Part shown: positions 7,697-16,916 of the stretch, one piece after another
Position numbering within the stretch: the first letter of the stretch is position 1
Layout: each line of letters opens with the position of its first letter
Origin: Desulfovibrionaceae bacterium
GTDB lineage: Bacteria > Desulfobacterota > Desulfovibrionia > Desulfovibrionales > Desulfovibrionaceae
Reading direction: 5' to 3'
Assembly (NCBI GenBank): GCA_009783025.1
Contig: WRHY01000001.1
Coordinates: 124,001-188,000 of the forward strand
Length of the DNA: 64,000 bases
Notes under the pieces: model-generated
Told to the model about the DNA's origin: nothing
Database searches by the model: none
What the model saw: only the letters and a program-made list of their open reading frames with translations
Translations under genes and position numbers: made by a program

Positions 7697-10087
7697 TTAT
7701 TTTCTGACGTCGCCGGAACTGAAGGTCCGGATAAATTCAGCGCACTTGTCAGCAAGCACAGGCTCGGAAAAATGGTAGCCCTGGAAGGTGGAGAAGTTCA
7801 ACTCCAGCAGGGTTTCCAATTGCTCCCGCGACTCTATGTATTCGGCTGAGGTCTTGATGCCTTTCTGGAAGCACATCTCCTGGATGCGACACAGGAGATC
7901 CTGGTGCGTCTTGTTGTCGGAAACGCCGATGATCAGGGCTCGATCCATCTGTAATTCGTCCAGAGGCAGTTGATCCAACTGGGACAGAGCCTGGTAGCCT
8001 TTGCCGAAATCGTCGATGGCAAGGCGCGCGCCCGTGGCGTGGATGGCCTTGAGCGCGGGCAGGTACTTCCCTTCCGGGTGCAGGGCCAGGGCTTCGCGCA
8101 CCTCACACAAAAGAGCATCCTTGGGCAGGCCGGTGCGGGAAAACATGAGATCCAGAAGGGCCGGGAAGGTCTTGTCCTGAAGCTGGTTTTCCGAAAGGTT
8201 GATGGACACCGTGGTCACAATGCCGTTTTCCCGCCACTCGGCCTGCTGTTCAAAGGCCATGCGCACCACCAGGGTGTCCAACTGCTTGATCAGGCCTGCG
8301 TCTTCAGCAATGGCCAAAACCAGTATGGGCGGCACATAGCCGTAAAAAGGGTGTTTCCAGCGCAGGAGAGCCTCAACGCAAGGAACGTTGTTTTCCACCA
8401 GATTGACCCTGGGCTGGAAGCGCAGATGGATGAATTCATCGCCTGTATTGATGTTTTTCAGCATGTCGGCCGACAGGGAACGGGCCAGCGCGCCGACGCC
8501 CCCGGGGCGGTCCGTACAGCGTTTACCGCTCGGGCCGCGGGTTCCGCTTTCGGCAATACCTACCAGTTCAGAAAAAACGTTGCGCCGGTTGACGATTTTG
8601 ATTCTGTCCGCCAGATCCACAAAGGGAATGTACACCAGGGTGGCCACAGCCAGGTTGAACACCTGCAAGGCCACGCCCTTCCAGGAGCCGGTGGCCAGGT
8701 AACTGTTGAGCAGGGGCGGAGTTATCCAGTCCACCTGATACACGGGCAGGGGCACAAGGCCGCTGAGCACGGCTACATAGGAAATGCCGAGCAGGAGTAC
8801 CGGCACCAGGACAAAGGGCAGCAGAAAGGCGGGGTTGAGGACAATGGGCAGGCCGAAAACCAGCAATTCATTGATGTTGAAAATACCCGGCACCAGGGAA
8901 AGGGTCGCCACACGCCGGGTGCCGAAATCCCGGCTGCGTATAAAAATGGCGGCCAGCAGGCCGAGCGTCGCGCCCGAACCGCCCAGGAAGACGTACACCT
9001 CAAACAGGTATTTGGTAAAGATATGGGTGGGCGCTTCGTGGTTATTGATGGCAATGCTGTTCAGTTCCATGCCCTTGATCAGCACGTTGTGCGTGATCGG
9101 GTCCAGCACATCCGCACCGTGGATGCCGAAAAACCAGAACACATCCACCAGAAAGGCATAGAGCGCGCCCAAGCCGAAACTGGTGCCGGCATCGGCAAAC
9201 AGGCTTTGAATGGCTTCATAGAATGTTTGCTGCAGGCTGACCACGCCAAAGGAAGACAGCACCTCCCGGATCGCCACAAAAATGAGCATGGTGCACAGGG
9301 CGGGCGCCAAAGTATCAAACATCTGGGGCAGAATAGGGTCCGCCCCTTCAGAGTAAAAGGACAGGCGCAGTTTGCGCACCCGGCACAGACGGAGGAAAAG
9401 AGAGCAGGCCACGCAGGAAATAACCAGAGCTCCGAACAGTCCTTTGATTCCGATCCAGGGCAGGATCATGCCGCCGCTGCCGAAACTCGGCCCGATCAGG
9501 ATGAACAGGCAGGAGATAGCCGTAACCGTGCCGATGACCGGCAGAACAGCCTGGGTTGGCCGAGTCTGGTTATGCTGGTCAACCAGGCAGGCGCTTACGG
9601 TGATGGTGGTGGCAATGGCCAGGATTTCTATGGTGCTGTTATAGAGTACGGCGCCGGGGTGTTTCCAGTTGGGGCCGAACAGGCCGGTCATGAAGTCCTG
9701 ATAGATGGCCAGGGGAAAATTGTTGAACAGGATGGCAAGGACCGCGCCCAAAAGCAAAGGCATGACCAGCATCACGCCGTACCGGAAAGCGCGCAGCAAA
9801 GGGGCTTCATTCAGGGAGAACAGAAATTCGAAGCGTTCAGGGCTCAGGCCAAAGGAGAAAAAAGGCGTTTCGGAAAAAGCGGGGGCTTCCACCGTCCGCG
9901 GCTTACTTTCAGGAGGGGCAGCGGGGGGGAGAGGAGCCTGCCGGACCTCTTCCGCCTGCGTTTGGGGTTCCTGTTCGGGAGAGTCGTGCATTGGTTTGTT
10001 ATGGCTTACAAACGCATGATGGTCAAGAGCGGGTAGCGCCTCAGTTTGCCGTGATACTTCGTCAGGCTTGGTTTTTACTCCGGTCAT
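7697..10087 (-). CDS. PTS EIIC permease domain fused to a c-di-GMP EAL domain
   Basis: 796 aa. After a Pro/Gln-rich cytoplasmic N-terminus (residues 1-~85) come about ten hydrophobic segments with signatures of the lactose/cellobiose PTS EIIC family: FWFFGIHGADVLDP near residue 322 and FNINELLVFGLPIVLNP near residue 405. From residue ~545 an EAL domain follows: E572-A-L-L-R-W, the NLSENQL Asn, CEVRE, and D692-D693 in AIDDFGKGY. The usual KxD lysine is replaced by Gln (DELQMD), so phosphodiesterase activity is uncertain. There is no EIIA or EIIB domain in the protein or nearby. This suggests a sugar-sensing rather than transporting protein that degrades or binds c-di-GMP at the inner membrane. 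The first ~20 codons lie in a palindromic element (10032-10157), so a later start such as the Met near residue 33 is possible. Confidence 0.85.
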   Translation of the reverse strand: MTGVKTKPDEVSRQTEALPALDHHAFVSHNKPMHDSPEQEPQTQAEEVRQAPLPPAAPPESKPRTVEAPAFSETPFFSFGLSPERFEFLFSLNEAPLLRAFRYGVMLVMPLLLGAVLAILFNNFPLAIYQDFMTGLFGPNWKHPGAVLYNSTIEILAIATTITVSACLVDQHNQTRPTQAVLPVIGTVTAISCLFILIGPSFGSGGMILPWIGIKGLFGALVISCVACSLFLRLCRVRKLRLSFYSEGADPILPQMFDTLAPALCTMLIFVAIREVLSSFGVVSLQQTFYEAIQSLFADAGTSFGLGALYAFLVDVFWFFGIHGADVLDPITHNVLIKGMELNSIAINNHEAPTHIFTKYLFEVYVFLGGSGATLGLLAAIFIRSRDFGTRRVATLSLVPGIFNINELLVFGLPIVLNPAFLLPFVLVPVLLLGISYVAVLSGLVPLPVYQVDWITPPLLNSYLATGSWKGVALQVFNLAVATLVYIPFVDLADRIKIVNRRNVFSELVGIAESGTRGPSGKRCTDRPGGVGALARSLSADMLKNINTGDEFIHLRFQPRVNLVENNVPCVEALLRWKHPFYGYVPPILVLAIAEDAGLIKQLDTLVVRMAFEQQAEWRENGIVTTVSINLSENQLQDKTFPALLDLMFSRTGLPKDALLCEVREALALHPEGKYLPALKAIHATGARLAIDDFGKGYQALSQLDQLPLDELQMDRALIIGVSDNKTHQDLLCRIQEMCFQKGIKTSAEYIESREQLETLLELNFSTFQGYHFSEPVLADKCAEFIRTFSSGDVRK

Positions 10088-10157
10088 GGACTGAAGAGTC
10101 CACTCCCTGCGTAAAAACCTACGCCTTCCTCGTCTGACGAAAAACTGAGGCGCTACC
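10032..10157. repeat. 126-bp imperfect palindrome with 16-bp perfect ends
   Basis: The ends GGTAGCGCCTCAGTTT (10032-10047) and its exact complement (10142-10157) enclose arms that remain partly complementary (CGTCAG/CTGACG, GGTTTTTAC/GTAAAAACC). The arms meet at a central TGGACTGAAGAGTCCA hairpin. The whole can fold into one long stem-loop. It overlaps the annotated start of the EIIC-EAL gene and the space behind uvrA. It may be a degenerate MITE or a large intergenic hairpin that insulates the two genes. I saw no second copy in the window. Confidence 0.6.
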
Positions 10158-10179
10158 GAGCGTCGCTGTAATAGCGGTG

Positions 10180-13065
10180 CTACCGCAAAAACGCGCCGGT
10201 CACCGAGTCCGGGTCTGCCGTCAGTTCCTCGGGCGTGCCCTGGGCCACGATCAGGCCGCCATTCTCGCCGCCGCCGGGACCGAGGTCGATCACATGGTCG
10301 GCGCAGCGGATCATGTCCGTGTTATGTTCAATGACCACCACGCTGGCCCCGCGTTCCACCAGTTGGTGGAGTACGGTGATCAGCTTGCCCACCTCGTGCA
10401 TGTGCAGGCCCGTGGTGGGCTCGTCCAGGATGTACAAGGTGCCGGGAAGGCTCCGTTTGCCCAGTTCCCGGGAAATCTTGATGCGCTGGGCCTCACCGCC
10501 GGAAAGTGTTGTGGCCGGCTGGCCGAGGCGCAGGTATTCCAGGCCGACCTCCCGCAGCATGGCCAGACGCCGCTCCAGGGCCGGGTAGTTCTCAAAGAAG
10601 TCACGGGCCTGGGCCACAGTCAGGTTCAGCACTTCCGCGATGTTCAGGCCCTTGTAACGGACCTCCAGGGTCTCGTGGTTGTAGCGCTTGCCCCCGCAGA
10701 CATCGCACTGCACGAACACGTCGGGCAGAAAATGCATTTCCACCCGGATCTGGCCGTCGCCGGAACAGGCTTCACAGCGCCCGCCCTTGACGTTGAAGGA
10801 AAAACGGCCGGGCGTATAGCCGCGCTTTTTGGCATCCGGCGTCTGGGCGAAAATATCCCGTATCTCGTCAAAGACCTTGGTATAGGTGGCCGGGTTGGAG
10901 CGCGGGGTACGCCCGATGGGCGTCTGGTCAATAGCCACGATGCGCTCAATGGCCTCGGCCCCGCTCAGACCGCCGATGCTGCCGGGATTTTCCACCTTGA
11001 GCCCCTGCGCCAGGGCCAGGTGCTTGTACAGGGTGTCCACCACCAGCGAGCTTTTGCCCGAGCCGGACACGCCGGTCACGCAGGTCAGTACGCCCAGAGG
11101 GATGCGGCAGTCAATGCCGCGCAGGTTGTTGGTGGTGACATGGCGCAACCGCAGCTCGCCCTGGGGCTTGCGCCGCTCGGCCGGAACAGGCACGCCCAGG
11201 TCGCCGCGCAGATACTTGGCGGTCAGGGATGTCTTGTCCTTGAGCAACTGCGGCACTGTTCCCTGGAACACCAGGTAGCCGCCGAGCTCCCCGGAACCCG
11301 GCCCAAGCTCGATCACCGTGTCCGCCTCGCGGATGGTGGCCTCGTCATGCTCCACCACCAGCACGGTATTGCCCCTGGCCTGCAAGTTGCGCAGCGTGCC
11401 CACCAGGCGCTCGTTGTCGCGCGGGTGCAGGCCGATGGACGGCTCGTCCAGCACATAGGTTACCCCGACCAGGCCGGAACCAAGCTGCGAGGCCAGACGA
11501 ATGCGCTGCGCTTCGCCGCCGGACAGGGTGGCCATATTGCGCCACAGGGACAGGTAGTCCAGGCCGACCCGGACCATGAAGCTCAGGCGGTGGCGCAGTT
11601 CTTTGAGCAAAGGTTCGGCCACCAGGACATGGCGGCCGCTGAACGCGCGCGAGGCCATCCAGTCCTGTGCCCGCACAATGGACAGGGAACAGAACTCCAC
11701 AATGGACAGGTCGTCCACCTTGACTGCCAGGGCCGTGGGATTCAGGCGCGCGCCATGACATTCCGGACAGGCGGTGTTCTGGCGGTAGCGGGACAGTTCA
11801 TCCCGCCAGGCATCGCCGTACTGCATGCCCTTTTCCAACAGGGCCACCACGCCGGGCCAGAGTTCAAAGCCGGTGCCGTCGTCGGTTTTGCGGCGCTTGC
11901 CGCGCATTTCCACGGACCCTCCCATCCAGTTGCGGCGCAGGGAACTTTCCAGGCCGCCCCTGGCCACGCCCGGCTCTTCTTCGCCGTAGAACAGACCGGC
12001 CAGGGCCGCCTCATTATAGGCGGACAAGGGTGTGGCAAGAGTGACCTCAAAGCGCTCGGCAAAAGAGGATAACTGGGTCCGGTAGCGTTCGAACACGCGC
12101 GGATTCTTCCAGGGCAGGAGCGCGCCGTCTTGCAGGGAAAGACCTTTGTTGGGCGCGACCAGGGCCGGTTCAAAGTACTCCACCGTGCCCAGGCCCAAAC
12201 AGCGCGGACAAGCTCCCTGCGGGCTGTTAAAGGAAAAAAGCTGCGGAGAAAGGGCGGGCAGGCCGAGCTTGCACTCCGGGCAGGTGGAAGAGGTGGAGTG
12301 CACAAAAACCTGGTCCGGTTTTCCGTCATGCGCGGGCGCCAGAACCATCAGGTCGCCGTTGCCGTATTTCAGGGCCAGTTCCACGGAGTCGGCCAGACGG
12401 CCCCGAATGCCTTCCTTGATCACCAGGCGGTCAATAACCAGTTCAATGGTGTGCTTCTTGTTTTTGTCCAGGGCCGGAACATCGTCAAGCGTGTATATTT
12501 CGCCGTTTACCCGCACCCTGGCAAAGCCTTCGGCCTTCAGTTTCTTGAAGCGATCCTGGTGCGTGCCTTTTTGCAGGGTGACCAGCGGAGCCATGATCAT
12601 GCAGCGGTAGCCGTCGCCCAGGGCCAGGATGTCGCCGATGATTTCATCCGTGGTTCTGGCTTCAATGGGGCGGCCGCACTTGGGGCAGTGCATTTTGCCG
12701 AGGCGCGCCCAAAACACGCGCAAAAAGTCGTAGACCTCGGTCACCGTGCCCACGGTGGAGCGCGGGTTGCGCGTGGCTGTCTGCTGTTCCAGGGAAATGG
12801 CCGGAGAAAGCCCTTCGATCTTGTCCACGTCCGGCTTGTCCATCTGGGGCAGGAACTGCCGGGCATAGGCGGACAGCGACTCAACATAGCGGCGCTGTCC
12901 TTCGGCATAGACCAGATCAAAGGCCAGGGTGGACTTGCCCGATCCCGAAGGCCCGCAGATCACGACAAGTTCATCCCTGGGAATATCCAGGTCCAGATTT
13001 TTCAGATTATGCTGGCGCGCGCCTTCAATATGAATGCAGCGGCCGTCGCTTTTTGTATGTGTCAC
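10180..13065 (-). CDS. uvrA: Excinuclease ABC subunit A
   Basis: 961 aa from GTG 13065. This start has AAGGA 8 bases upstream (13074-13078) and lies just after the stop of the upstream gene; a TTG start at 13092 would overlap that gene and lacks support. Two ABC ATPase modules are seen: Walker [10 protein letters not shown] near the N-terminus and GVSGSGKSS mid-protein, with signature LSGGEAQRI in each half. The zinc-binding cysteine pairs [13 protein letters not shown] and [17 protein letters not shown] are present. UvrA loads UvrB onto damaged DNA in nucleotide-excision repair. It lies directly behind the DUF554 gene (gap 5 bp), so they are probably co-transcribed. No LexA box was recognised. 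Confidence 0.97.
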   Translation of the reverse strand: MTHTKSDGRCIHIEGARQHNLKNLDLDIPRDELVVICGPSGSGKSTLAFDLVYAEGQRRYVESLSAYARQFLPQMDKPDVDKIEGLSPAISLEQQTATRNPRSTVGTVTEVYDFLRVFWARLGKMHCPKCGRPIEARTTDEIIGDILALGDGYRCMIMAPLVTLQKGTHQDRFKKLKAEGFARVRVNGEIYTLDDVPALDKNKKHTIELVIDRLVIKEGIRGRLADSVELALKYGNGDLMVLAPAHDGKPDQVFVHSTSSTCPECKLGLPALSPQLFSFNSPQGACPRCLGLGTVEYFEPALVAPNKGLSLQDGALLPWKNPRVFERYRTQLSSFAERFEVTLATPLSAYNEAALAGLFYGEEEPGVARGGLESSLRRNWMGGSVEMRGKRRKTDDGTGFELWPGVVALLEKGMQYGDAWRDELSRYRQNTACPECHGARLNPTALAVKVDDLSIVEFCSLSIVRAQDWMASRAFSGRHVLVAEPLLKELRHRLSFMVRVGLDYLSLWRNMATLSGGEAQRIRLASQLGSGLVGVTYVLDEPSIGLHPRDNERLVGTLRNLQARGNTVLVVEHDEATIREADTVIELGPGSGELGGYLVFQGTVPQLLKDKTSLTAKYLRGDLGVPVPAERRKPQGELRLRHVTTNNLRGIDCRIPLGVLTCVTGVSGSGKSSLVVDTLYKHLALAQGLKVENPGSIGGLSGAEAIERIVAIDQTPIGRTPRSNPATYTKVFDEIRDIFAQTPDAKKRGYTPGRFSFNVKGGRCEACSGDGQIRVEMHFLPDVFVQCDVCGGKRYNHETLEVRYKGLNIAEVLNLTVAQARDFFENYPALERRLAMLREVGLEYLRLGQPATTLSGGEAQRIKISRELGKRSLPGTLYILDEPTTGLHMHEVGKLITVLHQLVERGASVVVIEHNTDMIRCADHVIDLGPGGGENGGLIVAQGTPEELTADPDSVTGAFLR

Positions 13066-13070
13066 GGTTG

Positions 13071-13760
13071 CTATCCTTGGGTAATCAGGCAAAGAATAAT
13101 GATTACCACAAGGCCTGGCAACAGGTTGGACAAGCGGATTTTTTTAATCTCCAGTAAATTGATTCCGATGCCGATGATCATGATGCCGCCGACAGCCGTC
13201 AATTCCGCCTTGATGAATTCCGAAGCATAGGGCCGCAGAGTATCCGCGAACAGCGTAATGCTGCCCTGGTATACAAGCAGCGGCAAAAAGGAAAACATGA
13301 CCCCGGAGCCAAAAGCCGCGCCCAGGGCAATAGCCGCGAAAAAGTCGAGCATGGATTTGGTCAGCACAATGGTGCGATCCCCGTTCAGGCCCTCTTCCAG
13401 CGGGCCGATAATGGCCATGGACCCGATGCAAAAGAGCAGGGTCGCGGCCACCAGGCCTTCGGTAAAGCGGACATTACCGGAGCGCAACAGCCGTTTCACG
13501 GCTTCACCGCCGTTGGTGATCCGGTCTTCCAGCCGGATCAGTTCGCCGATAATCGCGCCGGTCAGGATGCTGCCCACCATGTAAAGCGGGTTGGTGGTCT
13601 TAAAGGTCATCTGCATGCCGATGGACAGGGTACAGAGCCCGAGCCCCTGGAATACAATGAGCCGGACGCGCTCGGGCAGCCGGTTGCCGAGCAGCATGCC
13701 GATAAAGCCGCCGGCAACAATCAGGGCGGCATTAATGAGGGAACCTACGGGCAGTGTCAT
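13071..13760 (-). CDS. DUF554 family membrane protein
   Basis: 229 aa from ATG 13760, beginning MTLPVGSLINAALIVAGG, as DUF554 (YdfK/YqgA-like) proteins do. There are several hydrophobic segments and the conserved features GGFIGMLLG near residue 17, LTGAIIGELIRLEDRI near residue 67 and SGVMFSFLPLLVYQGS near residue 150. It is predicted to be an integral inner-membrane protein. The function of the family is unknown. The frame stays open far upstream over dinB on the other strand, but nothing there resembles a protein. It is followed at once by uvrA. Confidence 0.88.
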   Translation of the reverse strand: MTLPVGSLINAALIVAGGFIGMLLGNRLPERVRLIVFQGLGLCTLSIGMQMTFKTTNPLYMVGSILTGAIIGELIRLEDRITNGGEAVKRLLRSGNVRFTEGLVAATLLFCIGSMAIIGPLEEGLNGDRTIVLTKSMLDFFAAIALGAAFGSGVMFSFLPLLVYQGSITLFADTLRPYASEFIKAELTAVGGIMIIGIGINLLEIKKIRLSNLLPGLVVIIILCLITQG

Positions 13761-13889
13761 GGGAGTAGCGCCGGTTTGAGGGTGGAGGAGGGATGGATGT
13801 AGCACCGGGGTGAGCATCTGGCAAGCGCATACCGTAACGGGCGGGAGCAGGCTCTTGCCCCAACACCCGTCTTTCGCTACCATCGCCTT

Positions 13890-15077
13890 ATGCAAAGCGA
13901 TCCCTTGCGCTGGATTCTGCATCTGGACATGGATGCCTTCTATGCCGCGGTGGAAGTGCTGGACAATCCCGAGCTCAAGGGCAAGCCGGTGATCATCGGC
14001 GGAGCGGAGCGCGGGGTAGTGTCCACAGCTTCCTACGAGGCGCGCAAGTATGGCGTGCATTCGGCCATGCCCATGTTCCAGGCCAGAAAGCTTTGCCCGC
14101 GCGCGGTGTTCATCCGGGGCCGCATGGAGCGGTATGTGGAAAAATCGCGCGAGGTCATGGCCTTGCTCGAGCGCTTTTCTCCTCTGGTGGAAAAGGCCTC
14201 GGTGGACGAAGCCTACCTGGACGCCACGGGTCTGGAGCGGGTGTTCGGTTCGGCCTTGAACATGGCCAGGGAGCTTCAGGCGGCCATCTATGAGCACAGC
14301 CGCCTCAGTTGTTCCATCGGTCTCGCGCCGGTCAAGTTTCTGGCCAAAATCGCCTCTGACATGCAGAAGCCGAACGGGCTCACCGTGCTCTCTCACGCCG
14401 AAGTGCCCGCTTTTTTGCAGCGGCTGCCGGTGGGAAAAATTCCCGGCGTGGGGCCGCGCATGCTGAAGGCTCTGGAACTTTTGGGTATTCGCACGGCAGG
14501 GGATGTGCAGCGTTACCCGAAAAGTTTCTGGCAGGAACGCATGGGCAAGGCCGGGGAGATGCTTTTTGAGCGCGGGCACGGCATTGACCCTCGGGCTGTG
14601 GAGCCGTACACCGAGCCGAAGTCGGAAAGTGCGGAAAACACCTTTGCCAAGGATATCAGCGATCTGGAAGAACTGTCCGTATGGCTGCTGCGCCAGGCCG
14701 AGCGGGTGGGAAGGCGTCTGCGCGCAGGAGGGCTGGCCGGACGCACCATCACCCTGAAGCTCAAGTACGATGATTTTACGCAGAAAACGCGCAGCAGAAG
14801 CCTGAAACAGCCCACCAACCTGACCCGGACCATCTATGACACGGCAATGGATTTGCTGCGGGAGCAACCGTTGGAACGGCCCTTGCGCCTGATCGGGGTG
14901 GGCGTGTCCCTTTTTGGCGCTTCGGAGCATCAGTTGGCCTTGCTGCCGGACCCGGAAGAGCGGGACATCCGGCGGGAGGCAGCCCTGGATGCCACCCTGG
15001 ATGCCCTGCGCGGCAAGTTCGGCAGCGGCACGGTGGTCAGGGGAAAATTGTTTGCGGGAAACAGAGAAGATACATAA
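13890..15077 (+). CDS. dinB: DNA polymerase IV (Y-family)
   Basis: 395 aa. The catalytic acidic residues are intact: D13 in HLDMDAFYAAVE, and D106-E107 in ASVDEAYLD. The YEARKYGVHSAMPMFQA steric-gate region, the SIGLAPVKFLAKIASDMQKP thumb region and a helix-hairpin-helix (GKIPGVGPRMLKALELLGI) follow, then a little-finger domain from about residue 240. It performs error-prone translesion synthesis. The last residues do not include an obvious QLxLF clamp-binding peptide, but GVSLFG...HQLALLPD near residues 340-350 could serve. It is divergent from DUF554-uvrA and probably co-transcribed with the sirtuin gene 13 bp downstream. No LexA operator was recognised in the 129-bp divergent region. Confidence 0.96.
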   Translation: MQSDPLRWILHLDMDAFYAAVEVLDNPELKGKPVIIGGAERGVVSTASYEARKYGVHSAMPMFQARKLCPRAVFIRGRMERYVEKSREVMALLERFSPLVEKASVDEAYLDATGLERVFGSALNMARELQAAIYEHSRLSCSIGLAPVKFLAKIASDMQKPNGLTVLSHAEVPAFLQRLPVGKIPGVGPRMLKALELLGIRTAGDVQRYPKSFWQERMGKAGEMLFERGHGIDPRAVEPYTEPKSESAENTFAKDISDLEELSVWLLRQAERVGRRLRAGGLAGRTITLKLKYDDFTQKTRSRSLKQPTNLTRTIYDTAMDLLREQPLERPLRLIGVGVSLFGASEHQLALLPDPEERDIRREAALDATLDALRGKFGSGTVVRGKLFAGNREDT

Positions 15078-15090
15078 GGAGTAACAGACA

Positions 15091-15795
15091 ATGATAGTAA
15101 TCCTCACAGGCGCGGGCATCAGTCAGGAAAGCGGCATCGCAACATTCAGGGACTCCGGTGGGTTGTGGGAAAACGAAAGAATTGAGGATGTGGCCACTCC
15201 GGGCGGGTTTACCCGTAATCCGAAAAAGGTTCTTGACTTCTACAATGCCCGGCGCAAGCAGTTGTTGAGTCCCGAGATACAGCCCAACCCCGCGCATGCG
15301 GCCCTGGTCCGTCTGGAGCGGGAAAGTGCCGAGCCGGTGCTGGTAATCACCCAGAACGTGGACGATCTGCACGAGCGCGCGGGCTCCCGGAACCTCCTGC
15401 ACATGCACGGCGAACTCCTGAAGGCGCGCTGCGCCTCCTGCCGCGCGATCATGCAATGGGAACAAGACATGTTCCTGGAAGACAACTGTCCTGACTGCGG
15501 CAAAAGCGGAACCTTGCGGCCGCATATTGTCTGGTTCGAGGAAATGCCCCTGTACATGGACACCATTGAGCAGGCCCTGGATAATTGCCGGGTGTTCGCG
15601 TCCATCGGCACCTCGGGCAATGTATACCCGGCAGCGGGCTTTGCCATGCATGCCCGGCACAGCGGAGCGCACGTGGTGGAACTGAACCTGGAGCCGTCCC
15701 TTGGGGCCAAGGCCTTTCATGAGGGCCGTTACGGCAAGGCCGGAGAAGTGGTACCCGCCTGGGTGGAGGAAATATTAGGGGCTGTTTCCAAATAA
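15091..15795 (+). CDS. cobB: NAD-dependent protein deacylase (Sir2/CobB type)
   Basis: 234 aa with an AGGAG ribosome site before ATG 15091. It has the Rossmann NAD motifs GAGISQESGIATFRD (residues 7-21) and TQNVDDLHERAG (residues ~88-99). The catalytic His (H106, in HMHGE), the four Zn cysteines (CASC and CPDC) and the GTSGNVYPA motif are also present. Class III CobB-like enzymes remove acyl groups from protein lysines using NAD+. The zinc finger and lack of a second domain argue against a defence-type Sir2. The last codons and the TAA lie inside the end of a MITE remnant (15777-15821), so the C-terminus (…LGAVSK) was supplied by the element. It follows dinB closely. Confidence 0.95.
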   Translation: MIVILTGAGISQESGIATFRDSGGLWENERIEDVATPGGFTRNPKKVLDFYNARRKQLLSPEIQPNPAHAALVRLERESAEPVLVITQNVDDLHERAGSRNLLHMHGELLKARCASCRAIMQWEQDMFLEDNCPDCGKSGTLRPHIVWFEEMPLYMDTIEQALDNCRVFASIGTSGNVYPAAGFAMHARHSGAHVVELNLEPSLGAKAFHEGRYGKAGEVVPAWVEEILGAVSK

Positions 15796-15821
15796 CCCTC
15801 TCGTCCAACGAGCTTCGTCGA
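15777..15821 (+). mobile_element. Remnant of the MITE-like element (one end)
   Basis: It begins AGGGGCTGTTTCCAAATAA and continues GTCCAACGAGCTTCGTCG, matching the left ~45 bp of the element at 7442 with a few substitutions. No matching right end is found nearby. It overlaps the sirtuin stop codon. Confidence 0.6.
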
Positions 15822-15880
15822 TAAGCTACAGTATACTTTATGCGCGGTTTCTGATATCCCTACCTGTCAAAGGAGTTTTT

Positions 15881-16906
15881 ATGACAATGACACGCGTCCT
15901 CAAGCGCGCTGCTCTGTTTCTTGCGGCCAGCGTCTTTGCTTTTGCCGGGGGGAATGGTTTGGCGTTTGCGGCAGATGCCCCGCCCAAGAGCGGCACAGCG
16001 GAACGTCCTGTCCATCTGCGTTTGCTCACCGGCCCCAGTGGCGGCCAATGGTCTGTTGCGGGCGAACGCCTGGCGGAGATCCTTACCAACAACGTAGTGC
16101 CGACAACCAGCCGCGTCGGCGGCGGCGTCGCCAATATAGCCGCTGTTGATAAACGTCTTGGCGATATCGGCTTCACGCTCACCTGCTTTCTCGGCGCGGG
16201 CCAGTCGGGCGAGCCGGAATACCAGTCCATGGTTACTGACAATGTCTCGCTTATGGCCAACGTGTATCCGCAGGTTCTCTATTTTCTCGTGCGCAAAGAT
16301 ATCGCGGAAAAGCACGGCATTACGGATGTCGCAAGCCTGCTCAAGCAACGCATGCCTTTGCGTTTTGCTTCACTCAGGCCGGGCACCGCATCGGAATTTC
16401 TCCTGAACATGGTGCTCAAATACGGATACGACACGAATTTTGACAAACTGCGTGAGCAGGGCTGGTCGCTTGAATTCAATAATTATGCGGAAACAGCGGA
16501 TAACTTTGTGGAAGGAAAGCTTGACTGTTTCGCCTATTCGGCGGGAACGGAAGTTCCGCTTATTCTGGCCGTGGAAAAGCATACGGAAGTTGTTGTTCTG
16601 CCCATTGATCAGAGCGTGCTCGACCTGCTTGAAAAGAAATTCAAGACGCACACATATACAATAATGCCGGGGCAATACAAAAGCGTAACCACGCCCGTTG
16701 CTACTCTTGGCGACTCAACCTGCATGATTATCAGAAAAGATCTTCCGGATGACTTTGTTTTTGAAGTCACCAAGGCGCTTTGGAACAATAAAAGCAGCCT
16801 TGTTGAGGCTGTTAAGGATTTTCAAGCTCTTACGCCGGAAAAAGCCGCGCCGCCGGGCTTTGACATCCACCCCGGGGCAAAAAAATTCTGGGACAGTGTG
16901 AAGTAA
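15881..16906 (+). CDS. TAXI-family TRAP-type solute-binding protein
   Basis: 341 aa. A signal peptide (residues 1-~30, …GNGLAFAADA) marks it as periplasmic. The mature start LRLLTGPSGGQWSVAGERLAEIL and the following SRVGGGVANIAAVDKRLGDIGF are characteristic of TAXI (TRAP-associated extracytoplasmic immunogenic) proteins, which bind small organic acids or amino acids. There is a good AAGGAG site 5 bases before the ATG. No fused DctQM-type membrane permease gene is adjacent. Instead a histidine kinase with a periplasmic sensor domain starts 10 bp downstream, which suggests the binding protein serves sensing. Ligand unknown. Confidence 0.9.
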   Translation: MTMTRVLKRAALFLAASVFAFAGGNGLAFAADAPPKSGTAERPVHLRLLTGPSGGQWSVAGERLAEILTNNVVPTTSRVGGGVANIAAVDKRLGDIGFTLTCFLGAGQSGEPEYQSMVTDNVSLMANVYPQVLYFLVRKDIAEKHGITDVASLLKQRMPLRFASLRPGTASEFLLNMVLKYGYDTNFDKLREQGWSLEFNNYAETADNFVEGKLDCFAYSAGTEVPLILAVEKHTEVVVLPIDQSVLDLLEKKFKTHTYTIMPGQYKSVTTPVATLGDSTCMIIRKDLPDDFVFEVTKALWNNKSSLVEAVKDFQALTPEKAAPPGFDIHPGAKKFWDSVK

Positions 16907-16916
16907 AAGTCACCGT

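Noticed and set aside
13761..15119. A long minus-strand frame continuing upstream of the DUF554 gene
   Set aside because: It lies opposite dinB, which has all catalytic motifs; the DUF554 family start fits ATG 13760.
15091..15795. Sir2 as a phage-defence effector next to a DNA methyltransferase region
   Set aside because: It is a short, zinc-finger CobB-type deacylase without the fused or partner domains of Thoeris, DSR or similar systems, and it is coupled to dinB.
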